Shown here piece after piece: positions 5,089 through 10,176 of a stretch of 10,176 nt of DNA. The position numbers and the translations under genes are program-made. The DNA comes from an uncultured Burkholderiales bacterium. GTDB lineage: Bacteria > Pseudomonadota > Gammaproteobacteria > Burkholderiales > Burkholderiaceae_C. Below the pieces are notes generated by a model. The model was not told where the DNA came from. It did no database searches and saw only the letters and a program-made list of their open reading frames with translations. The stretch's first letter is position 1, and each line of letters begins with the position of its first letter. The stretch covers positions 1 to 10,176 of the forward strand of contig CAISQQ010000132.1 in NCBI GenBank assembly GCA_903887655.1. Reading direction: 5' to 3'.

Positions 5089-6723
5089 TCAAGCCAGATT
5101 GTCCGGATGTCTCGCCAGCTCGTTGGCCATGGTTTTACCCAACTCCACACCCCATTGGTCAAATGGGTTGATGCCCCAAATCGACGCTTGGACAAAGGTT
5201 TTGTGTTCGTAAAGCGCCATCAGCATCCCGAGGTTAAAAGCATCCAGCTCTTGCAGCCACAGGCTGGAACTCGGTGTGTTGCCCTTGAAGGACCGATGAG
5301 GCGCAAGGGCATCGACTTCATCTGGGGAGAGTCCTTGTGCTTGCATCTCACGGCGAGTGTGAGCTTCATCCCGCCCCAAGGCCATGGCTTGGGCTTGGGC
5401 CATCATGTTCAGGTGCAGACAGCGCAGGTGCTCCTGCGTCAAGGGCATGGGGCAATTTTGGTCTTGTCGTATGCCGATGAAGTCGACGGGAACCAAATGC
5501 TCGCCTTGGTGAATCAGTTGAAAGTAGGCGTGTTGGCCATCAATGCCAAGACCGCCCCAAACAATGGGTGCTGTTTCGACTTGAGCATGACTGGCGTTCA
5601 AGTGTGTTCCTTTGCCGTTGGACTCCATGTCCAGTTGCTGGATATACGGTGTGAGGCCCCTCAAGCGATAAGCGTAGGTGGCGATGTGGTGCGAGGGGGC
5701 CTTTAAAAAGTTGCGGTTCCAAACCCCCAAAAGCGCCATGAGAACAGGAATGTTTTCGAGCGTTGGCGCTGTTGAAAAGTGCTCATCCATGGCCCGTGCA
5801 CCGGCGAGCAAGCGCTTGAAATCATCCGCACCGATGGCCAAAGCAACCGGTAAACCAATGGCCGACCACACCGAGTAGCGCCCGCCAACCCAGTCCCAGA
5901 ACCGAAATGTTTGGGAGGGCAAGAATCCTTGCTTGGCAGCCAAGTCTTCACGCGCTGTGACGGCCACCAAATTCTGATAGAGGGCCGTTGGCGGACAGCC
6001 ATGGTCGAGCAACCAGCGCTTGGCCGACTGCGCCAGCAAGGTGGTTTCCTGGGTGGTGAAGGTCTTGCTTTGCACAATGAACAAAGTCGTGCGCGGGTTC
6101 AGTCCCTCAAGCGTTTGCCACAAACTCCAAGCGTCCACATTGGAGACAAAGTGCACCTTGGGTCGGGGGCTGCGCCCGACATTCAAACCCTCGAGCGCTT
6201 GAACACAGGTGAGCGGCCCCAGGGCCGAGCCGCCAATGCCCAGGTTGACCACATCAGTGAAGGGCTCATCGCTGTAGCCCTTGAGATCATGGGATTCAAT
6301 GCGTGAGACAAAGCTGCACACGCGCTCGAGCTCTGTCTCCACTTGGAGCTGTATGGACTCTCCCCAGGGAGGGGATGTGACACCTTGGCCACGAAGGGCC
6401 ACGTGAAGCGCTGCGCGCTGCTCGCTCACGTTGACTGGGCTGCCGTTAAAGAGTGCCTGAATGTGCTCACTCAAATGAGAGGCCTGTGCCAGTTCGCCCA
6501 AGGCCTCAAGCACAGTGGGTGTCACCCGTTGGTGCGAGTAATCCAATTGCAGGCCATGGAGCTGCACCGTCATGGCGAGTGCGCGCTCGGGGTCGGGCAA
6601 GAGCTCGCGCAAATGGGGGACCGCCTGCGCTTTGGCCAGGTCGTCAAGCTTTCTCCAAGCCCCCAAGGTGCCAGGTGCGGTGAAGCGGGCGGTCTTTGCA
6701 ATAGGGGTCGCAGGCAAATTCAT
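5089..6723 (-). CDS. pgi: Glucose-6-phosphate isomerase
   Basis: A 544-residue protein, close to the 549 of the E. coli enzyme. It interconverts glucose 6-phosphate and fructose 6-phosphate in the cytoplasm. Both SIS-type sugar-phosphate-binding domains are recognisable: 'VVNLGIGGSALGP' (158-170), 'HFVSNVDAW' (191-199), 'VQSKTFTTQET' (217-227), 'WVGGRYSVWSAIGLP' (278-292), 'QLDMESNGK' (363-371), 'GQHAYFQLIHQG' (396-407) and 'WGVELGK' (524-530). The active-site residues are all present: Arg282, Glu367, His398 and Lys530. The Glu-to-His spacing of 31 is the same as in rabbit PGI. The ATG at 6723 is used, 30 nt after the tcuB stop; no Shine-Dalgarno is obvious. It follows tcuB on the same strand, so it may be co-transcribed with the tricarballylate genes, which is unusual company for a glycolytic gene. 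Confidence 0.97.
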   Translation of the reverse strand: MNLPATPIAKTARFTAPGTLGAWRKLDDLAKAQAVPHLRELLPDPERALAMTVQLHGLQLDYSHQRVTPTVLEALGELAQASHLSEHIQALFNGSPVNVSEQRAALHVALRGQGVTSPPWGESIQLQVETELERVCSFVSRIESHDLKGYSDEPFTDVVNLGIGGSALGPLTCVQALEGLNVGRSPRPKVHFVSNVDAWSLWQTLEGLNPRTTLFIVQSKTFTTQETTLLAQSAKRWLLDHGCPPTALYQNLVAVTAREDLAAKQGFLPSQTFRFWDWVGGRYSVWSAIGLPVALAIGADDFKRLLAGARAMDEHFSTAPTLENIPVLMALLGVWNRNFLKAPSHHIATYAYRLRGLTPYIQQLDMESNGKGTHLNASHAQVETAPIVWGGLGIDGQHAYFQLIHQGEHLVPVDFIGIRQDQNCPMPLTQEHLRCLHLNMMAQAQAMALGRDEAHTRREMQAQGLSPDEVDALAPHRSFKGNTPSSSLWLQELDAFNLGMLMALYEHKTFVQASIWGINPFDQWGVELGKTMANELARHPDNLA

Positions 6724-6753
6724 GGAATGTGTCGGGCTTGGGGTCAGCTGGAT

Positions 6754-7911
6754 TTAGTCTTCTTTGAGGACCAAGCCAGATGGTTGGCGCTTTTCAACCG
6801 AGAAGCGAATCAAGGCGGCGCTTCGGTAAATACCGTGGGCAAATTTGCCATAGGGTAGTGTTAAAAAAAGCGCCATGATGCTCCCCAAGTGGGCGGCAAG
6901 CATGCTGGGCAAGAGGGTGCTGCCCTGACTCAGCCACAACATCAGCCCTGTGCTTGCAGACAATGCCAACAGCGCAATGAAGCCCAAGTCCATGGGTTTT
7001 TGTTTCAAGTCACCGTGCCAAGGGTGGCGCTTTAAGTTGAGCCACCCAAGTCCCAAGGTCCCGACCAAGAGGCTCAAGCCGCCCACCACACCCAAGACCT
7101 TGGGCAAGCTGCCCCAGGCATAAGGGGCTTGCAAGTTCAAGAGATAGTGCTCAAGTGTGGCAACACTGGTCGATGCAAAACACAGCAAAAAGCCATAAAA
7201 AGTGAAGTGATGCATGCGTTGTCGCCAAAGGGTAAAGGCGTCGTCTTCATTGTTGCAGCCTTCGTGGTGACCCCCATCCAAGTACTTCAAGCTCATGATG
7301 TTGTGTGTGGCTTCCAGGGCCGCAGGCGTCGAGACGGCTGCCCCAGAGGTGGATGGTGTGATCTTGCTTAGAAATCGGTAAACACCGATGCCCAAAGCCA
7401 GCACGTCAAATAAAAACACAGGTGCAAACCAAGACACCATGGCCTCGTGGCTCATGAGGCCATAAAAATTGCGCGCCTCTTGGCTGGGTGTGGGCAGCAG
7501 CAGTCCCACGAAAAGCGCCAAACTGACAAACAAACACAGCGCCAGCCACAGCCCATTTTTAGCGTAGGTGACCCCCATGAAGGCCGGCCAGGCATAGGTT
7601 TCGTACGTTTTAAGTCTCACTTGAGCCATCGAGCGGGGGATATTGACAGCAAAGTCATGGGGCTCGGCGTACTGGCAAGCATGCAAACACGCTCCACAGT
7701 TGTGGCAAAGATTGGCCATGTAGTGGATGTCGTTTTGCGCAAAATTCAGCCGGCGAGTCATGGCCGGGAAAACCGCACAAAAGCTCTCGCAATAGCGGCA
7801 AGCATTGCAAATTTGCAGCTGTCTTGCCACCTCACGCTCACTGTCGGCCAAGACCAGAGTGGGGCGCGCGAGGCCTTGAGCCTCTTTGACCAATTGATCA
7901 AGCACTTGCAT
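6754..7911 (-). CDS. tcuB: Tricarballylate utilization Fe-S/membrane protein TcuB (CitB-like)
   Basis: A 385-residue membrane protein. The N-terminal domain has two ferredoxin-like cysteine clusters: C35-C38-C41-C45 ('CNACRYCESFC') and C69-C72-C75-C79 ('CHNCGACLHAC'), giving two predicted [4Fe-4S] clusters. It is followed by 'EPHDFAVNIPRSM' (83-95). About six hydrophobic segments follow (near 118-139, 160-180, 236-260, 270-290, 308-330, 335-353). Histidines at 234/235, 255, 341 and 359, in or next to the helices, are candidate haem b ligands. In Salmonella TcuB reoxidises the reduced flavin of TcuA and passes electrons to the membrane quinone pool. The ATG overlaps the end of tcuA by 14 nt, with GAGAG about 6 nt upstream, so the two are translated together. 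Family assignment is firm; the substrate of this pair is inferred from the family. Confidence 0.93.
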   Translation of the reverse strand: MQVLDQLVKEAQGLARPTLVLADSEREVARQLQICNACRYCESFCAVFPAMTRRLNFAQNDIHYMANLCHNCGACLHACQYAEPHDFAVNIPRSMAQVRLKTYETYAWPAFMGVTYAKNGLWLALCLFVSLALFVGLLLPTPSQEARNFYGLMSHEAMVSWFAPVFLFDVLALGIGVYRFLSKITPSTSGAAVSTPAALEATHNIMSLKYLDGGHHEGCNNEDDAFTLWRQRMHHFTFYGFLLCFASTSVATLEHYLLNLQAPYAWGSLPKVLGVVGGLSLLVGTLGLGWLNLKRHPWHGDLKQKPMDLGFIALLALSASTGLMLWLSQGSTLLPSMLAAHLGSIMALFLTLPYGKFAHGIYRSAALIRFSVEKRQPSGLVLKED

Positions 7912-9394
7912 GTTTTACTCTCGATAAAAGGTGGCTGTCTGTAGGTGGACCTGGGTGTTTTTCCCCTTGAGCTTTCACGCTCAAAGCAGCAGAGGAGCCT
8001 GCAATGCGTCCAAACGCTGTGCCAATGGTCATCCCCACACCAGCGGTGTAGCCTTGGCCCAGCACATTGCCCGACATCATCTCGCCCGCGACAAAGAGAT
8101 TCTGACTGGGCTGACCCGCGAAATGAACCGCGGTGGTCTTGTCGGTCTTGAGTCCGAGGTAGGTAAAGGTGATGCCAGGTCTGACTGGATAGGCATAAAA
8201 AGGCGGGGTGTTGATGGGCAAGGCCCAATGACTTTTGACTGGTGTGAGTCCCTGGGTGTGGCAGTCGTCGAGTGTGGTGTGGTCAAAATGACCCACCTGA
8301 CACGCTTGGTTGTAGTCATTGAGGGTTTTCATGAAAGCCTCTTGATCGAGTCCCAGTGTTTGTGCCAACTCTTCCAAGGTGTTGCACACCGTGCCATCAA
8401 AGACGGGTGGCATGAAACGCCCCACCGCTTTGGCATCGGTGATGGAGTATGCGATTTGACCCGGTTGGAGGGCCACCAATCGACCCCAGATGGCATAGCG
8501 TTTGGGCCAAAAATCTTCGCCTTCATCATAAAAGCGTTGGGCAAATTTATTGACCACAACGCCCAAAGAGACGCAATCGATTCGTGTGCAAATACCGCCG
8601 TCGTAAAGCGGTGCTCGCGCATCAATGGCCACCATGTGAGCTTGAGTGGCGTCCCCAATCATGTCGGCCCCCAAATCTTTCAAAACATCGATCAAGACGC
8701 CATGGTTATAGCGTGTGCCACGCACCAAAAAGTTCTCGGCAGTCCATTCGCCCCATTCGTTTTGACCCCAGGCTGCTTTGAGTTTGTCCAAATTGGACTC
8801 AAACCCACCACAAGCCAGGACACAACTTTTGGCCTCAATCCACTCTTGTCGGGTACTGCCATCGGGCAACTGATGGACGGCTTTGGCAGCCCTGAAGTGG
8901 CCCTCTTGGATCTCAAGGTCCACCACCGTGCAGTCGTAATCAATGGCGATGCCCAGATTTTGCGCGCTCCTAAAGTAGGCGTTGATCAAAGCTTTACCGC
9001 CGCCCATGAAAAAAGCATTGGTGCGCGCCGTGTGCAAGGCGCCAGAGAGTGAGGGCTGGAACCGCACGCCATGTTTGAACATCCAAGGCCGACAGGTGGC
9101 CGAATGACGGATGGCAATGCGAGCCATCTCTTCATTGGTGAGGCCGCCAGTGACTTTGAGCAAATCTTGCCAGAATTCTTCCTCGGGGTACGACTCGATC
9201 AGCACATCTTGTGGCGCGTCGTGCATGCAGCGCAAGTTGCGGGTGTGGGTGGAGTTGCCGCCGCGCCAAAGTTGTGGGGCCGACTCCAAAATTCGAACGC
9301 TGCAACCCGCCTCCCGGGCCATCAAGGCGGCGCAAAGCGCTGCATTGCCGCCACCAACGACCAAAACGTCCAAACTCGGTTGCGATGCGGTCAA
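7898..9394 (-). CDS. tcuA: FAD-dependent tricarballylate dehydrogenase TcuA
   Basis: A 498-residue flavoprotein of the fumarate reductase/succinate dehydrogenase flavoprotein family. It has an N-terminal Rossmann motif 'DVLVVGGGNAALCAAL' (9-24), Glu37 ending the second strand, 'WRGGNSTHTRN' (43-53), 'FFMGGGKALINAYF' (128-141), 'VLACGGFESN' (192-201), 'YDGGICTRID' (264-273), 'RFYDEGEDFWPKRYAIWG' (287-304) and C-terminal 'LFVAGEMMSGNVLGQGYTAG' (433-452). The YDEGED.WPKRYAIWG stretch is characteristic of TcuA. In Salmonella the enzyme converts tricarballylate to cis-aconitate. I chose the TTG at 9394 because AGGAG (9401-9405) sits 6 nt before it; the longer reading from TTG 9457 adds 21 unconserved residues without a Shine-Dalgarno. 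It overlaps tcuB by 14 nt. The usual tcuC transporter and tcuR regulator are not in the window. A related tricarboxylate or cyclic acid substrate cannot be excluded. Confidence 0.92.
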   Translation of the reverse strand: MTASQPSLDVLVVGGGNAALCAALMAREAGCSVRILESAPQLWRGGNSTHTRNLRCMHDAPQDVLIESYPEEEFWQDLLKVTGGLTNEEMARIAIRHSATCRPWMFKHGVRFQPSLSGALHTARTNAFFMGGGKALINAYFRSAQNLGIAIDYDCTVVDLEIQEGHFRAAKAVHQLPDGSTRQEWIEAKSCVLACGGFESNLDKLKAAWGQNEWGEWTAENFLVRGTRYNHGVLIDVLKDLGADMIGDATQAHMVAIDARAPLYDGGICTRIDCVSLGVVVNKFAQRFYDEGEDFWPKRYAIWGRLVALQPGQIAYSITDAKAVGRFMPPVFDGTVCNTLEELAQTLGLDQEAFMKTLNDYNQACQVGHFDHTTLDDCHTQGLTPVKSHWALPINTPPFYAYPVRPGITFTYLGLKTDKTTAVHFAGQPSQNLFVAGEMMSGNVLGQGYTAGVGMTIGTAFGRIAGSSAALSVKAQGEKHPGPPTDSHLLSRVKHASA

Positions 9395-9400
9395 GGTTTG

Positions 9401-9405
9401 CTCCT
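9401..9405 (-). promoter_or_regulatory. Ribosome binding site fixing a TTG start for tcuA
   Basis: On the minus strand AGGAG is followed after 6 nt by TTG (9394-9392), just ahead of the Rossmann-fold segment. It is the clearest Shine-Dalgarno I found in the window and decides the start of tcuA. Confidence 0.65.
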
Positions 9406-9461
9406 GGGGTGTCTGAAAGAGGGAAAAGGGGGGTGAATCACTTCGGACTCGATGCAATTGT

Positions 9462-10176
9462 TTATAGCTGTTGGGGCATTTGGAGGGCTTTTTGTTTCCA
9501 CAATTCCCAAGGCCGTTTGAGGTGTTCGTCGTTCATCTTGGCGGTGGCTTGCGCTTCGCCGTCGCTTAGGAACTCAATGCTGCCAATTTTCATGGATTCG
9601 AGTTGCAGCTTCGCATTGAGCTCGGTGTAAATAGCGCGGTACACCACCTGGGCAATGCTCACCCCCACCGCCACACTACCATGGCCACGCATCAAGGCCA
9701 CTGTGTTGGCGCCCAACGACTGCGCCAAGGCGTGACCCAAGGCTTTGCTGGTGATGAGCAAATCGGAGGTCTCACCGATGGTTTGGCGTATTTCATAGAT
9801 GGGTGTTTGGGAGCCCAAAAAACCACTCATGTGGCAGATGGGTCGCAGTCGCTGAGAGGTCACACCAAATGGAATCACCGATGGCGAGTGCGAATGCACC
9901 ACGGCGTTCACATCGGGTCTTGCTCGGTAAATTTCACTGTGAATGAAGCGCTCAACATAAGACGTTCTTTGCTGTGCATCGTGCACGACGCCCTCGAGGT
10001 CGCACTGCAAAATATCTTGTGGCGTGACCAAAGCCGGAGCCATGCTTCTTGCAATCCAGAACCTGGTCGGATCGTGCGGGTCTCTGGCACTGATGTGACC
10101 AAAACCGTCAACGACGCCTTCCAGGTAGAGGATCCGATTGGCAATGCTCAGGTCTTCAATCAACTGATGGTTTTCA
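9462..10176 (-). CDS. Class II aldolase/adducin-family protein, 5' end cut by the window
   Basis: At least 237 residues, with the frame open to the right edge of the window. A TTG at 10163 could start it, but four more sense codons precede it in frame, and relatives begin a few residues earlier, so the true start is probably just outside. Motifs (numbered from that TTG): 'FGHISARDP' (21-29), 'YVERFIHSEIYRARPDVNAVVHSHS' spanning 69-93, and 'ALMRGHGSVAVG' (156-167). Glu71 is the usual catalytic Glu, and His90, His92 and His161 are the predicted metal ligands, so unlike the copy at 4081-4878 this one is equipped for aldolase or decarboxylase chemistry. Relatives include 3,4-dihydroxyphthalate decarboxylase and CmtD-type decarboxylases as well as sugar-phosphate aldolases. 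It ends 67 nt before tcuA on the same strand, so co-transcription is likely. Confidence 0.85.
   Translation of the reverse strand, partial: ENHQLIEDLSIANRILYLEGVVDGFGHISARDPHDPTRFWIARSMAPALVTPQDILQCDLEGVVHDAQQRTSYVERFIHSEIYRARPDVNAVVHSHSPSVIPFGVTSQRLRPICHMSGFLGSQTPIYEIRQTIGETSDLLITSKALGHALAQSLGANTVALMRGHGSVAVGVSIAQVVYRAIYTELNAKLQLESMKIGSIEFLSDGEAQATAKMNDEHLKRPWELWKQKALQMPQQL

Noticed and set aside
5067..5093. CTTGAT...ATCAAG inverted repeat across the pgi stop codon.
   Set aside because: Arms are only 6 bp with a 15-bp spacer, with no T-run and no other supporting signal.
7931..9052. A 373-codon open frame on the plus strand opposite tcuA.
   Set aside because: It is the antisense shadow of tcuA, has no recognisable domain, and the minus frame carries all conserved flavoprotein motifs.
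1..10176. Defence systems, prophage genes, transposons, CRISPR arrays or RNA genes.
   Set aside because: Every long stretch is accounted for by metabolic genes, and I found no repeat array, transposase, integrase, tRNA-like or riboswitch-like sequence.

Overview
The window is bacterial chromosome, most likely from a betaproteobacterium of the Burkholderiales/Comamonadaceae type. That placement is an inference from overall protein flavour, a GC content in the mid-50s by eye, and dense operons with frequent GTG/TTG starts; nothing here fixes the species. Nine protein genes fill almost the whole window. I see no tRNA, rRNA, CRISPR array, insertion sequence or phage gene.

Layout. (A) 7-2901, minus strand: a tight three-gene operon, read from right to left. 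It encodes a LeuB-type NAD-dependent beta-decarboxylating dehydrogenase, an amidohydrolase-2 (LigI-like lactonase/hydrolase) protein, and a protein of the 4,5-dihydroxyphthalate decarboxylase (Pht5)/periplasmic-binding-fold family. The last two overlap by ATGA. (B) 2902-3081: a divergent regulatory gap with an extended -10 box and two short dyads. (C) 3082-3987, plus strand: a second LigI-type 2-pyrone-4,6-dicarboxylate lactonase-family gene, followed by a hairpin plus T-run terminator. (D) 4081-4878, minus: a class II aldolase/adducin-family gene lacking the usual catalytic Glu. (E) 4879-5088: a non-coding gap with a striking perfect 10-bp inverted repeat and a second dyad. (F) 5089-10176, minus: a run of class II aldolase (cut by the window edge), tcuA, tcuB and pgi. 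tcuA and tcuB overlap by 14 nt.

How the genes fit together. TcuA/TcuB are the flavoprotein and the Fe-S/cytochrome b-like membrane partner that oxidise tricarballylate to cis-aconitate in Salmonella. The other enzymes (two LigI-like amidohydrolases, a Pht5-like protein, two class II aldolase/decarboxylase-like proteins, a LeuB-like dehydrogenase) belong to families that recur in the breakdown of aromatic polycarboxylic acids and their polycarboxylate ring-fission products. The simplest reading is a catabolic island for a polycarboxylic acid, possibly aromatic, feeding the TCA cycle. The exact substrate cannot be read from the sequence. No transporter, ring-cleavage dioxygenase or regulator lies in the window; they may sit just outside it. 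The housekeeping gene pgi is an odd companion at the end of the tcuAB run.
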